Source of the DNA: Corynebacterium mycetoides
GTDB lineage: Bacteria; Actinomycetota; Actinomycetes; Mycobacteriales; Mycobacteriaceae
Direction of reading: 5' to 3'
DNA length: 64,000 nucleotides
NCBI RefSeq assembly: GCF_900103625.1
Contig: NZ_LT629700.1
Location: 1,798,001-1,862,000 of the forward strand
Shown here piece by piece: positions 24,244 to 33,723 of this stretch (position 1 is its first letter; each line of letters opens with the position of its first letter). A model generated the notes under the pieces. It did no database searches. It saw only the letters and a list, made by a program, of their open reading frames with translations, and was not told the DNA's origin. Both the position numbers and the translations under genes were made by a program.

Positions 24244-26585
24244 CTGGCGGTCATGCTCACCAGCGCCCCAAGCAGTGCCAACGCCGCCCGCTTGTCCAGC
24301 GGCTGGTTGCCGTTTCCGCACTTCGGAGACTGCACGCACGAGGGGCACCCCGCCTCGCACCCGCAGGATTTCACGGTGTCGTAGGTCGCGGCGATCCACT
24401 CCGCAAACCGCGCGTAACCCTCGTCGGCGAACCCGGCCCCGCCGGGGTGTCCGTCGTAGACAAAGACGGTGGGCAGCAGAGTGTCGGGGTGCAGCGCGGT
24501 AGACACGCCGCCGATGTCCCACCTGTCGCAGGTGGCCAGCAGCGGCAGCAAGCCAATCGCGGCGTGCTCCGCCGCGTGCAGCGCGCCCGGCACGTCCCCG
24601 GCGCCGATGCCGATCTCGTCCAGCACCAGCGGGTCGATGGTGTAGGCCACGGCGCGGGTCGTCAGGCGCTGCTCGGGCAGGTCGAGGGGGATGTGCTCGG
24701 ACACGGTGCCGTCGTCAAGCCGCACGACGTAGCCGGTGACGCGGTCGACCACCTCGACATCCACCCTGGCGACCCACAGTCCGGGCGACGGGTTGGAGCA
24801 CTCCAGGGCCTCGCCCAGGATGGTGATCTCGGTAGTGGACCGCGCGTGGGTGGAGTACCCGGGCGTTCCCGGGGTGGCCAGCGCGACGTAGTCGTCCAGG
24901 TCGAGGGTGTCGATGACGTAGTACTCGCCCTGGTGGATATAGACAGCGCCGTCGTGCACTTGGCTCATCGCGCGGCCCGAATCCACCGTGCCCAAAAGGC
25001 GACCGTCCGTGGTGTCGACGATCATGACCTGCTCACCGGTTCCGCCGCGCAGGCTCACCGAGGAATGCGCGGATTCGGGCGAGATGGCGCCCGCGAGCTG
25101 TGGGACGGCGAACCAGCCCGCCGCGCGGTGCCGCAAAAAGCCGTCCGCCACAAGGCCGTCGACCACCGCGCGCGCCCCGAAGTCGTCGACGTCGCGCGGG
25201 GTGAGCGGCTTTTCCACCGCCGCGCAGTAGACGTGCCCCCGCAGGATGTAGGGGTTAGCCGGGTTGAACACGCTGTTTTCCACGGGCCTGCCCAGCAGGG
25301 CTTCAGGGTGGTTCACCAGGTAGGTGTCCATGGGCTCGTCGCGGGCGATCAACACCACCATCGCCGACTGGCCGCGGCGGCCCGCGCGGCCCGCCTGCTG
25401 GCGAAACGACGCGACGGTGCCCGGGAAGCCGGCCATGACCACGGCGTCGAGCCCCCCGACGTCGATACCCAGCTCGAGGGCGTTCGTGCTGGCCACGCCC
25501 AGCAGGTCCCCGTTGTCCAGGGCGCGCTCGAGCGCGCGGCGATCCTCGGCCAGGTATCCCGCACGGTAGGAGGCGACGCGCTGGGCGAAGTCGGCGCGCC
25601 CGGCGGCCACGAGGTTCTCGGCGGTGCGCATGGCCACGATTTCCGAGGCGCGCCGGGAGCGCACGAACGTGAGTGTCCGCGCTCCCTGATGGATGAGCTG
25701 GGCCATGACATCCGCGGCCTCGGTGGTGGCAGCGCGGCGCACCGGCGCGCCGTGTTCGCCCTCGGCGCCCTCGATGAACCCCGGCTCCCACAGGATGACC
25801 GTCTTCTCGCCGGTCGGCGCGCCGTCGTCGGTCACGGCGGTCACGGCCGTCACGTCGCGGCCGCTGAGCCGGGAGGCCTGCGCGGCGGGGTCCGCGGCCG
25901 TCGCCGAGGCGAAGATGAGCGTCGGCGAGGAGCCGTACGCCTCGCACAGCCGGAGGAGCCGTCGCAGCACGAGGGCGACGTTCGCGCCGAAGACCCCGCG
26001 GTAGGTGTGGCACTCGTCGACCACCACGTAGCGCAGCTTGCGCAGCAGGCGCCCCCACTTGGTGTGGCCGCTCAAGATCGCCGCGTGGAGCATATCCGGG
26101 TTGGTGAACACGAAACGCGACTGCTCCCGTATCCCGGCCCTAGCCTCGACGGGGGTATCGCCGTCGTAGGGGGCGGGGTGCGCCCCCGCCAACCCCGGCA
26201 CCCCCCGGGTCAGCCGCGTCGTCGCCTGGAGCTGATCCGAGCCGAGGGCCTTGGTCGGGGTGAGGTACATCGCGCACGCCGTCGCGTCGGAGGCCAGGGT
26301 GGACAGGACGGGCAGCTGGTAGCACAGGGATTTCCCCGAGGACGTGCCGGTGGCCACGACCACGTCGCGGCCCTCCCAGGCCAGGTCAGCGGCGGTTCGC
26401 TGGTGGGAATAGGGGCGCGTGATGGAGGCGTCGACAAGCATGGCCCGAAGATCGGGGTTCACCCACTCGGGCCACTCGGCGAAGCGGGCGGGGGAGCCGG
26501 GGAGCTTTTCGACGTGCGTGACCGTCGCGGACGGCATGCTGCTGCGCAAGTGCGCGAGGATTTCGTCGCCGATTGAAACTGACAT
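24240..26585 (-). CDS. DEAD/DEAH helicase, MrfA/YprA-like with DUF1998
   Basis: 781 residues. Helicase motifs in order: Q-type SHQ, Walker A ATGTSSGKSL, DECH box, SAT, and motif VI QQAGRAGRRGQ. The C-terminal DUF1998 region holds a Zn site in CGCEAGCPSCVQSPKC. In Bacillus subtilis MrfA (mitomycin repair factor) has this layout and works in nucleotide-excision-independent repair; the role here is inferred. The gene is monocistronic and convergent with the tad cluster. Confidence 0.9.
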   Translation of the reverse strand: MSVSIGDEILAHLRSSMPSATVTHVEKLPGSPARFAEWPEWVNPDLRAMLVDASITRPYSHQRTAADLAWEGRDVVVATGTSSGKSLCYQLPVLSTLASDATACAMYLTPTKALGSDQLQATTRLTRGVPGLAGAHPAPYDGDTPVEARAGIREQSRFVFTNPDMLHAAILSGHTKWGRLLRKLRYVVVDECHTYRGVFGANVALVLRRLLRLCEAYGSSPTLIFASATAADPAAQASRLSGRDVTAVTAVTDDGAPTGEKTVILWEPGFIEGAEGEHGAPVRRAATTEAADVMAQLIHQGARTLTFVRSRRASEIVAMRTAENLVAAGRADFAQRVASYRAGYLAEDRRALERALDNGDLLGVASTNALELGIDVGGLDAVVMAGFPGTVASFRQQAGRAGRRGQSAMVVLIARDEPMDTYLVNHPEALLGRPVENSVFNPANPYILRGHVYCAAVEKPLTPRDVDDFGARAVVDGLVADGFLRHRAAGWFAVPQLAGAISPESAHSSVSLRGGTGEQVMIVDTTDGRLLGTVDSGRAMSQVHDGAVYIHQGEYYVIDTLDLDDYVALATPGTPGYSTHARSTTEITILGEALECSNPSPGLWVARVDVEVVDRVTGYVVRLDDGTVSEHIPLDLPEQRLTTRAVAYTIDPLVLDEIGIGAGDVPGALHAAEHAAIGLLPLLATCDRWDIGGVSTALHPDTLLPTVFVYDGHPGGAGFADEGYARFAEWIAATYDTVKSCGCEAGCPSCVQSPKCGNGNQPLDKRAALALLGALVSMTAS

Positions 26586-26769
26586 CGGGGGAGAAGATTA
26601 CGCCACCACTCGACTGGGTGGGCGATTCATGGCACAATGACTGTCGGTCGCAGATTCTGTGCGCGCCTAGCTAGGTGCTCGCGAGTGTTTGTACGCGGGC
26701 ACCAGGTCCATTCATGGCCTGGTGGTTCCTCGACCGAGTTTCAACCACGATTTTTTGAAAGGCACATCA
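26586..26769 (+). promoter_or_regulatory. cspA promoter and long structured leader
   Basis: CACAAT at 26633-26638 is the likely -10 box, leaving a leader of about 125 bases. It contains the hairpin CACCAGG...CCTGGTG (26699-26723), and ends with GAAAGG before the ATG. Long structured leaders are typical of cold-shock mRNAs and change conformation with temperature; that role is inferred. Confidence 0.45.
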
Positions 26770-26973
26770 ATGGCTACCGGAACTGTCAAATGGTTCAACG
26801 CTGAAAAGGGCTTCGGCTTCATCGCTCCGGAAGACGGCTCTGCAGACGTCTTCGTCCACTACTCCGAGATCCAGGGCAACGGCTTCCGCACCCTCGAGGA
26901 GAACCAGCAGGTCGAGTTCGAGATCGGCGAGGGCGCCAAGGGCCCGCAGGCTCAGGCTGTCCGCCCGCTCTAA
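26770..26973 (+). CDS. cspA: Cold-shock protein
   Basis: 67 residues, full length for CspA. RNP1 is KGFGFI and RNP2 is VFVHYS, both on the beta-barrel surface that binds single-stranded RNA and DNA. The ATG is chosen because GAAAGG lies eight bases before it and the protein begins [10 protein letters not shown] like its relatives. Confidence 0.97.
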   Translation: MATGTVKWFNAEKGFGFIAPEDGSADVFVHYSEIQGNGFRTLEENQQVEFEIGEGAKGPQAQAVRPL

Positions 26974-26991
26974 GCGCGCAGAATATATAAC

Positions 26992-27019
26992 AGCCCCCTT
27001 CCTCCGGGAGGGGGCTTTT
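26992..27019 (+). terminator. Rho-independent terminator of cspA
   Basis: AGCCCCCTTCC pairs with GGGAGGGGGCT, followed by TTTT. It lies 18 bases after the cspA stop and also faces the end of the dedA gene. Confidence 0.85.
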
Positions 27020-27040
27020 GCACGCCCCAAAGCTGGCGCC

Positions 27041-27667
27041 CTAGAGCTTGGACACTCCGCGGCGCACGTCGAGCCATTCGAACAGGCGCACCTGGATTCG
27101 CTGGATGGCCAGGCCGACGAGGGAGCCCAGGGTCACGCCGACGACCATTGCGAGGAGCGGCCAGTCGGCGAACAGCGAGCCGCCGAGGTAGCCCACGCCC
27201 ACCCCCAGAAACGCCCAGATCACTGCCCCGATGGTGTCGTAGACGAAAAACGACAGCCACGGGTAGCGGATCGACCCCAATACGATCGTGGCCACCCACC
27301 GCGCCCAAGGGATGAACCGGGCCACGATGATGGTCACCCCGGCGCGCCGCTTCATGTTCCTTTTCACCCACGTGATGGCCGATCCCGCCTTGGAGTTGGG
27401 GTCGAGGCGGTTGACCACGCCGATGAGGCGGTTGCCGAGCAGGTAGCAAATGTTGTCGCCGATGACGGCGCCGATAATCGCCGCGACGATCACCCCCATC
27501 GGGTTGGGCACGCCGACGGAGGCGGAGAACGCGCCCGCGAGGTTGAGCACCGTTTCCGAGGGGATGATGGGGGCGAGGGCGTCCCCGATGATGAGCAGTG
27601 TCACCAACGGGTAGAAGATCGGCATCTGCATCAGCTGTTCGAGGAAGCTGATCAGGGAATCAATCAC
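27041..27667 (-). CDS. DedA-family membrane protein
   Basis: 208 residues from the GTG at 27667, which has GGAGG at seven bases; longer frames upstream lack a ribosome site. DedA/VTT core with GDALAPIIPSETVLNLAG, GDNICYLLGNRL and FIPWARWVATIVLGSIRYPW, the re-entrant loops. DedA proteins recycle undecaprenyl phosphate or keep membrane potential. Probably monocistronic. Confidence 0.88.
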   Translation of the reverse strand: MIDSLISFLEQLMQMPIFYPLVTLLIIGDALAPIIPSETVLNLAGAFSASVGVPNPMGVIVAAIIGAVIGDNICYLLGNRLIGVVNRLDPNSKAGSAITWVKRNMKRRAGVTIIVARFIPWARWVATIVLGSIRYPWLSFFVYDTIGAVIWAFLGVGVGYLGGSLFADWPLLAMVVGVTLGSLVGLAIQRIQVRLFEWLDVRRGVSKL

Positions 27668-27878
27668 CGACGCACCTCCTTGTGAATGTCGCGCCCCGAA
27701 CCTCTCAGCGATTCTAGTGCGCCGGCCCCACCCGCGCGCACGGGTTGCACCCGCGGTCATATTTCTCTGATACAACTAAGAGAGTTTTATTACCGTACCG
27801 GTGGTGGCGATCCCGCCGTCGCGTCGCAGGCGTCGAGTGGACGCAAATAAGACGTTAATAATAAGGTGCGGATGAACA

Positions 27879-30788
27879 ATGCGAAGTGAGGTGTCACTCA
27901 GCGTGGCGGACAACGGCAAAACCCTCGTCATCGTCGAGTCGGCGACGAAGGCCAAGAAGATCCAGAAGTACCTGGGAGACGACTTTATTGTCGAGGCGTC
28001 GGTCGGGCACATCCGCGATCTTCCCGGCCGCGCGGCCGATATCCCGGCGAAGTACAAGAAGGAGCCGTGGGCCAAGCTGGGCGTGAACCCGGACGCGGGG
28101 TTCGAGGCCATCTACGTGGTCAGCCCCGACAAGAAGAAGAAGGTGGCGGACCTCAAAGCGAAGCTCAAGCAGTCCGACAAGCTGCTACTCGCCACAGACC
28201 CGGACCGCGAGGGCGAGGCCATCGCGTGGCACTTGCTGGAAACGCTGAAGCCCTCGGTGCCGGTTGAACGCATGGTGTTCAACGAGATCACCGAGTCGGC
28301 GATCCGCGAGGCCGCGCGCAACACCCGCGAGCTCGACTACAACTTGGTGGACGCCCAGGAGACCCGCCGCATCCTCGACCGCCTCTACGGCTACGAGGTC
28401 AGCCCGGTGTTGTGGAAGAAGGTCATGCCGCGCTTGTCCGCGGGCCGCGTGCAGTCGGTGGCGACCCGCGTCATCGTGGAGCGCGAGCGCGAGCGCATGG
28501 CGTTCGTCTCCGCGGAGTACTGGGACGTCACCGCCACGCTTGCGGGCGAGAGCGAGTTCGACGCGAAGCTGGTCAGCGTGGATTCCCGCCGCGTCGCCCA
28601 GGGCCGCGACTTCGACGACCGGGGCCGGGTGAAGTCGAAGGACGTCTACGTTGTGGACCAGGCCGCCGCCGAGGCGCTGGCCGAGGGGCTAAAAGGCCGC
28701 GACATGCAGGTCGCGAGCGTGGAGGAGAAGCCGTATTCGCGCAAGCCCTACGCGCCGTTCATGACCTCGACGCTGCAGCAGGAGGCGGGCCGCAAGCTGC
28801 ACTTCACCTCGGCGCGCACGATGCGGATCGCGCAGCGGCTCTACGAGAACGGGCACATCACCTACATGCGTACGGATTCTACCGCGCTGTCCTCGCAGGG
28901 CCTGGAAGCCGCGCGCAACGCCGCCACCGAGCTCTACGGCTCCAACTACGTCACGCCCTCCCCGCGCACGTACGCGCGGAAAGTGAAGAACTCCCAGGAG
29001 GCGCACGAGGCGATCCGCCCGGCCGGCGAACGCTTTGCCACGCCGGGGCAGCTGGCGGGCGCGCTCGATGCCGAGGAGTTCAAGCTCTACGAGCTGATCT
29101 GGCAGCGCACCGTGGCCTCCCAGATGGAGGACGCCCGGGGGATGTCGATGAAGGTGACTGTGGCGGGGCAGGCGCAGTCCGGGGAGCGGGTCGAGTTCGC
29201 CGCGACGGGCCGCACCATCACCTTCCCGGGCTGGCTGCGCGCCTACTCGGACTCCCAGGACAGCGAGACGCATCTGCCCCAGCTGGCGGAGGGCGACGCG
29301 CTGGAGGCGAGAAAGATCACCGCCGATGGGCACAGCACGAACCCGCCGGCGCGCTATACCGAGGCCAGCTTGGTCAAGAAGATGGAGGATCTCGGCATCG
29401 GCCGCCCGTCCACCTACGCCTCCATTATCAAGACCATTCAGGACCGCGGGTACGTGGTCACCCGTGGCAACGCGCTCGTGCCCACGTGGGTGGCGTTTTC
29501 CGTCATCGGGTTGATGGAGAACAACTTTGACACGTTGGTGGATTACGACTTCACCTCCTCGATGGAGGACGAGCTCGACGAGATCGCCCACGGCAACGAG
29601 AACCGCACCCAGTGGCTCACGGGCTTCTACTTCGGTGACGCCGACGCGGACGACAACATGGCCGAGGAGATCGCCCGCCGCGGTGGACTCAAGCACCTCA
29701 TCGAGGCGAACCTGGAGTCTATCGACGCCCGCCAGGTCAACTCGCTGAAGCTTTTCGACGACTCCGAGGGGCGCCCCGTCAACGTCCGCGTCGGGCGCTA
29801 CGGGCCCTACATTGAGCGGGAAGTGGGCACCGACGCCACCGGGGAGCCTGAGTACCAGCGCGCCAACCTCCCGGAGTCCGCCACCCCGGACGAGATCACG
29901 CTGGAGATGGCGGAGAAGCTCTTCGCCACCCCGCAGTCGGGCCGCGAGCTGGGTGTGAACCCGGACAACGGCCGCACGGTGGTGGCCAAGGAGGGCCGCT
30001 TCGGCCCGTACGTCACCGAGCTCGTGCGTGATGACGAGTTGTCCAGCGCCGAGGCGAAAGCCCTGGAAATCGTGGCCAAGGAGCGCGAGGAGGAGGACGC
30101 GCAGCGCGCCGCCGAGGGCAAGCGGGCGAAGAACTGGGAGACGAAAACGGCGGCGGCCCAGAAGGAGAAGCGGGTCGCCGAGTTGGTCGACGAGCAGCTC
30201 AAGCCCGCCACGGCCTCCCTGTTTTCCTCCATGGAGCCCGCGGAGGTGACCCTGGAGGAGGCTTTGAAGCTGCTCAGCCTGCCGCGCGAGGTGGGAGTGG
30301 ACCCGGCGGACAACGAGGTCATCACCGCCCAGAACGGCCGCTACGGCCCCTACCTGAAGAAGGGGTCCGACTCCCGTTCTCTGGCGAGTGAGGAGCAGAT
30401 CTTCTCCATCACGTTGGAGGAGGCGCGACGCATCTACGCGGAGCCGAAGCGCCGCGGCCGGGCCGCCGCGAAGCCCCCGCTGAAGCTGCTGGGGGACAAC
30501 GACGTTTCCGGCAAGCCCATGAGCATTAAGGACGGGCGCTTCGGCCCGTACGTCACCGACGGGGTGACCAACGCGTCGCTGCAGCGCGGCGACACCCCCG
30601 AGACCGTCACGGATGAGCGCGCCAACGAGCTGCTGTCGGCCCGCCGCGCCAGGGAAGCGGAGGAAGGCGGCGCGCCGGCGAAGAAGACGGCCAAGAAAAC
30701 AACCAAAAAGACAACCAAAAAGACAACCAAAAAGGCAGTGAAGAAGACCACGAAGCGCGTTGTCAAGGCGGGCAGCCGCAGGAAGTGA
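27879..30788 (+). CDS. topA: DNA topoisomerase I
   Basis: Up to 969 residues. TOPRIM domain VIVESATKAKKI and DPDREGEAIAW, with the active-site Tyr in YMRTDSTALS. Four C-terminal repeated topo-C domains of the actinobacterial type (RFGPYV/RYGPY motifs), no zinc fingers, and a Lys/Ala/Thr tail. It relaxes negative supercoils behind RNA polymerase. The start is uncertain: GTG at 27903 would begin near the conserved KTLVIVESA region, eight residues shorter. Confidence 0.96.
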   Translation: MRSEVSLSVADNGKTLVIVESATKAKKIQKYLGDDFIVEASVGHIRDLPGRAADIPAKYKKEPWAKLGVNPDAGFEAIYVVSPDKKKKVADLKAKLKQSDKLLLATDPDREGEAIAWHLLETLKPSVPVERMVFNEITESAIREAARNTRELDYNLVDAQETRRILDRLYGYEVSPVLWKKVMPRLSAGRVQSVATRVIVERERERMAFVSAEYWDVTATLAGESEFDAKLVSVDSRRVAQGRDFDDRGRVKSKDVYVVDQAAAEALAEGLKGRDMQVASVEEKPYSRKPYAPFMTSTLQQEAGRKLHFTSARTMRIAQRLYENGHITYMRTDSTALSSQGLEAARNAATELYGSNYVTPSPRTYARKVKNSQEAHEAIRPAGERFATPGQLAGALDAEEFKLYELIWQRTVASQMEDARGMSMKVTVAGQAQSGERVEFAATGRTITFPGWLRAYSDSQDSETHLPQLAEGDALEARKITADGHSTNPPARYTEASLVKKMEDLGIGRPSTYASIIKTIQDRGYVVTRGNALVPTWVAFSVIGLMENNFDTLVDYDFTSSMEDELDEIAHGNENRTQWLTGFYFGDADADDNMAEEIARRGGLKHLIEANLESIDARQVNSLKLFDDSEGRPVNVRVGRYGPYIEREVGTDATGEPEYQRANLPESATPDEITLEMAEKLFATPQSGRELGVNPDNGRTVVAKEGRFGPYVTELVRDDELSSAEAKALEIVAKEREEEDAQRAAEGKRAKNWETKTAAAQKEKRVAELVDEQLKPATASLFSSMEPAEVTLEEALKLLSLPREVGVDPADNEVITAQNGRYGPYLKKGSDSRSLASEEQIFSITLEEARRIYAEPKRRGRAAAKPPLKLLGDNDVSGKPMSIKDGRFGPYVTDGVTNASLQRGDTPETVTDERANELLSARRAREAEEGGAPAKKTAKKTTKKTTKKTTKKAVKKTTKRVVKAGSRRK
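30699..30734 (+). repeat. Three 12-bp repeats in the topA tail
   Basis: ACAACCAAAAAG occurs three times without gaps and encodes Thr-Thr-Lys-Lys units in the basic tail. Slippage can vary the copy number; the tail helps the enzyme bind DNA in mycobacteria. Confidence 0.8.
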
Positions 30789-30792
30789 TGCG

Positions 30793-32319
30793 CTAGTAGC
30801 GGTCCGCCAAGGTGGAGCGCACGGGCCGGGCGAGCTGCGTCATCTTGTTGCGGCCGCGCAGCTCGATGGACTTCATCAGTGTCCAGCGCTGCTGCTCCAC
30901 CTCGTTGGCGGCGCGCAACGTCGCGGCGTTGGTGAGCACGCGCCCCGGGGTGTCCTTGGCCAGATCTGTCAGGCGCGCCGCGGCGTTGACTGCGTCGCCG
31001 ATAACTGTGTACTCGAAGCGGTCAGATCCGCCGATGTGCCCGGCGACGACGTGGCCGGAGGCCACGCCGACACCGGCCTGGAGCCGCAGGTCCCGCAGCT
31101 CCTGGCGCAGTTCGCGCGCTGCCTGCAGTGCGTGGGAGGTGGCGTCGTGAAGCGCCGTGGGCGCCCCGAAGACGGCGAGCGCGGCGTCCCCCTGGAACTT
31201 GTTGATCACGCCCTTGTTGCGGTGCACGACATCGACGACGACCTCGAAAAACTCGTTGAGCGCGCTGACGACGTCCTCGGGCGAGTGGTTGACGGCGAAC
31301 GTGGTGGAGCCGATGACGTCGACGAACACGACGGCAACCTTGCGGTCCTCGCCCCCGAGCTCCGGTTTTTCCTCGAGAGCGCGCTGCGCCACCTCGGTGC
31401 CCACGTAGCGGCCGAAGATGTCGCGCACCCGCTGCCGCTCGTTGAGCCCGCGCATCATCTCGTTGAAGCCGGCTTGCAGGACGCCGATCTCGGAGCCGTC
31501 GTAAATGTCCACCTGGGTGTCCGCCTCGCCCCGGCGCACCCGGTTGATTGCCGCCTGCAGCTCCTTGACGGGGTCGACCACGCCCATGATGGCGAAGATG
31601 GTGCCCACTCCTCCGGTGACCAGCGCGGTGAGGGACAACGCCGCCACCGCGGGCATGAGTTCGCCGGGGGCGTCGGTGAAAAACCCGCTGCGCTGCGCCC
31701 ACACGAGCAGGAGGATGCCGCACAGGGGAATCGCGGTGGTGGTGAACCACGTCATGTACAGCCGTGTCTTGATCGGCGGCTCCAGGGTGGAGTCCTCGAA
31801 GCGTCTCGCCAGGGCGGACGCCGCGATGGGGCGCACCAGGCGCGCGGCTTGGACGTACGTGAGCAGCGCGACGACAAGGCAGGCCATCAGCGTGGACACC
31901 ACGACGACGAGCGTGAGGCGGCCGCTGACGCGGGAGGTGGCGATGGTGGCAATCGCGATGCCGATGAGCCACACCGCGACCACGATGGCGGTCTGCAGCG
32001 TGGGGATGCGTAGAACCAGGTTGCGCACCATGTTTGGGTCGTGGCCCTCCGGCTCCCGCTGCCACTCCAGCACGGGCCTGAACAGGAAGAACGTCACCAC
32101 AATGCCCACCACCACGGCGAAGGCGAAGTAGCTCACCCCGATCACGCCGAGTCCGCCGCCGGTCAGGGAGAGCTCTTCGACCTCTTCCATGGGCAGGAGG
32201 TAGCGGATGAACGCCATGATGGCGATGGCGCCCACGACGTTGGTGCCCAGCACGGTGGCGGCGTAGAGGGGCCACGAGGTGCCCCACAGCCACTTGAAAC
32301 CGCGCCAGATTCTGTCCAC
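30793..32319 (-). CDS. cyaB: Membrane-bound class III adenylate cyclase
   Basis: 508 residues from GTG. Six membrane helices, a HAMP linker (about 255-310, VDPVKELQAAINRVRRGE), then the cyclase homology domain with metal-binding Asp in VVFVDVIGST and FQGDAALAVFGAP, and the transition-state Asn/Arg helix EYTVIGDAVNAAARL. It makes the cAMP that GlxR senses. The layout and place after topA match C. glutamicum cyaB. Divergent from holB. Confidence 0.93.
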   Translation of the reverse strand: MDRIWRGFKWLWGTSWPLYAATVLGTNVVGAIAIMAFIRYLLPMEEVEELSLTGGGLGVIGVSYFAFAVVVGIVVTFFLFRPVLEWQREPEGHDPNMVRNLVLRIPTLQTAIVVAVWLIGIAIATIATSRVSGRLTLVVVVSTLMACLVVALLTYVQAARLVRPIAASALARRFEDSTLEPPIKTRLYMTWFTTTAIPLCGILLLVWAQRSGFFTDAPGELMPAVAALSLTALVTGGVGTIFAIMGVVDPVKELQAAINRVRRGEADTQVDIYDGSEIGVLQAGFNEMMRGLNERQRVRDIFGRYVGTEVAQRALEEKPELGGEDRKVAVVFVDVIGSTTFAVNHSPEDVVSALNEFFEVVVDVVHRNKGVINKFQGDAALAVFGAPTALHDATSHALQAARELRQELRDLRLQAGVGVASGHVVAGHIGGSDRFEYTVIGDAVNAAARLTDLAKDTPGRVLTNAATLRAANEVEQQRWTLMKSIELRGRNKMTQLARPVRSTLADRY

Positions 32320-32322
32320 GCC

Positions 32323-32366
32323 GTACTACCTTAATGCGATGGCGGGGCCCGCGGGGCAGGTAGTAC
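32323..32366. promoter_or_regulatory. Inverted repeat between cyaB and holB
   Basis: GTACTACC (32323-32330) and GGTAGTAC (32359-32366) form an 8-bp perfect inverted repeat, with 28 bases between, in the 57-base divergent spacer. Each half contains TAGTAC, a possible -10 box: ten bases before holB, but only three before the cyaB GTG. It may be an operator, or cyaB may start further downstream. Confidence 0.4.
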
Positions 32367-32376
32367 TGTTGCATGT

Positions 32377-33576
32377 GTGACTGGGGTGAGCGTGAGCGAG
32401 CGCCTCGCGGACATTCCCCGCGTGCGCGAGACGGTTCTGCGGGCCGCTCAGGCCGCGCGGGGTGAGGGGGACCCCTACGCCATGTCGCACGCGTGGCTGT
32501 TCACCGGCCCTCCCGGCGCGGGGCGCTCCCACGCCGCCGTCGCGTTCGCCGCGGCGCTGGTGTGCACCAACCCGGAGGAGATCGGCTGCGGGCGCTGCGC
32601 GGCGTGCCAAGCCGTGTTCAAGGGCGCGCACACGGACGTGGAGCGCATCGAGCCCAAGGAGCTGTCGATCTCGGTGGAGACCGTCCGCGTCATAATCGGC
32701 AAGGCCTCCCGCCTGCCGACGATTGGGAAGTGGCGCGTCATCATCATCGACGAAGCCGACCGCTTTTCGACGGCCGCCGCCGACGCCTTCCTCAAGACAG
32801 TCGAAGAACCCCCCGCGTCGACGGTGATCATCCTCTGCGCGCCGTCGACCGATCCGGAGGATTTCTCCCCCACGCTGCGCTCCCGCTGCCGGCACGTCTA
32901 CATCCCGGAGCCGTCGGAAAGCGAGCTGGTGCGGATCCTCACCCGGGAGGAGGGGGCGAGCGAGGATGTGGCGCGGCTCGCGGCGGCCGCCTCACTGCGC
33001 CACATCGGTCGGGCACGCCGCCTCGTGCGCGACAAGGACGCACGGGAGTTCCGCGCGCAGGTGATCAACCTGGCCGAGCTCGTGTTCCACGGCGACGAGG
33101 TGTTCAAGGCCGTTGCCACTCTGCTCAAGGCCACCGACAAGGAGGCTGTGGCCGCCCACGAATCGGGCGACGCCTTAGAGCGGGAGAAGCTGGAGCAGGC
33201 GCTCGGCGTGGGCGCGCGGGGCAAGGGGGCCGCGAAGGCGCTGCGCGGCGCGGCGGCCAGCGTCAAGGAGCTCGAGGCGCTGCAGAAGAAGCGCGGCACC
33301 CGCCGCACCCGCGACGTCCTCGACCTGGTGCTGGTGGACCTCGCCGGAATCTACCGCGACGCGCTCGTGCTGCGCACCGGCGCGACCGTGGGGCTGACCC
33401 ATCCGGACTACGAGGGGCAGGCACGCGAGATCGCCCAGCAGGTCACCCCGGAGGGCCTAGTGGCCTGCCTGGACGCGATCGCGATCTGCCGCGGCAGCCT
33501 GGACCAGAACGTCACCCCCGTCATCGCCTTCAACGGGATGATCGGCCGCATCCGGCAGGCCTGCAACGTGAAATAA
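32377..33576 (+). CDS. holB: DNA polymerase III subunit delta'
   Basis: 399 residues from GTG. Clamp-loader AAA+ domain with P-loop FTGPPGAGRSHAAV, a zinc site CGRCAACQAVF, and the DEADRFSTAAADAFLKTVEEPP Walker B/sensor region. Sensor 1 is in SRCRHV. The C-terminal collar domain follows. It loads the sliding clamp with DnaX and HolA. Next to topA and cyaB as in other corynebacteria. Confidence 0.95.
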   Translation: MTGVSVSERLADIPRVRETVLRAAQAARGEGDPYAMSHAWLFTGPPGAGRSHAAVAFAAALVCTNPEEIGCGRCAACQAVFKGAHTDVERIEPKELSISVETVRVIIGKASRLPTIGKWRVIIIDEADRFSTAAADAFLKTVEEPPASTVIILCAPSTDPEDFSPTLRSRCRHVYIPEPSESELVRILTREEGASEDVARLAAAASLRHIGRARRLVRDKDAREFRAQVINLAELVFHGDEVFKAVATLLKATDKEAVAAHESGDALEREKLEQALGVGARGKGAAKALRGAAASVKELEALQKKRGTRRTRDVLDLVLVDLAGIYRDALVLRTGATVGLTHPDYEGQAREIAQQVTPEGLVACLDAIAICRGSLDQNVTPVIAFNGMIGRIRQACNVK

Positions 33577-33650
33577 CCTGCCGGTTTTCGTGGCGGGCGA
33601 GACCTGGGTTAAGCTAGTGCCTCGGTACAACCGCCTTGTGTGTTTGTCCG

Positions 33651-33723
33651 GCCACCTTAGCTCAGTCGGTAGAGCATCTCACTCGTAATGAGAAGGTCGC
33701 GAGTTCGATTCTCGCAGGTGGCT
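33651..33723 (+). tRNA. tRNA-Thr (anticodon CGT)
   Basis: A 73-base cloverleaf. Acceptor stem GCCACCT/AGGTGGC, D-arm AGCTCAGTCGGTAGAGC, anticodon stem TCTCA/TGAGA with loop CTCGTAA and anticodon CGT, T-arm with GTTCGATTC. The CCA end is not encoded. The 3' base overlaps the stop codon of the minus-strand gene after it. Confidence 0.95.

Noticed and set aside
24111-26576. Open frame of 821 codons on the plus strand opposite the MrfA-like helicase
   Set aside because: It is a shadow of high-GC third positions. The product is Arg/Gly/His-rich with no family motif, whereas the minus strand carries complete helicase motifs.
30699-30734. Tandem 12-bp units as a possible CRISPR-like or regulatory repeat
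   Set aside because: They are in frame in the Lys-rich tail of topA and have no spacers.
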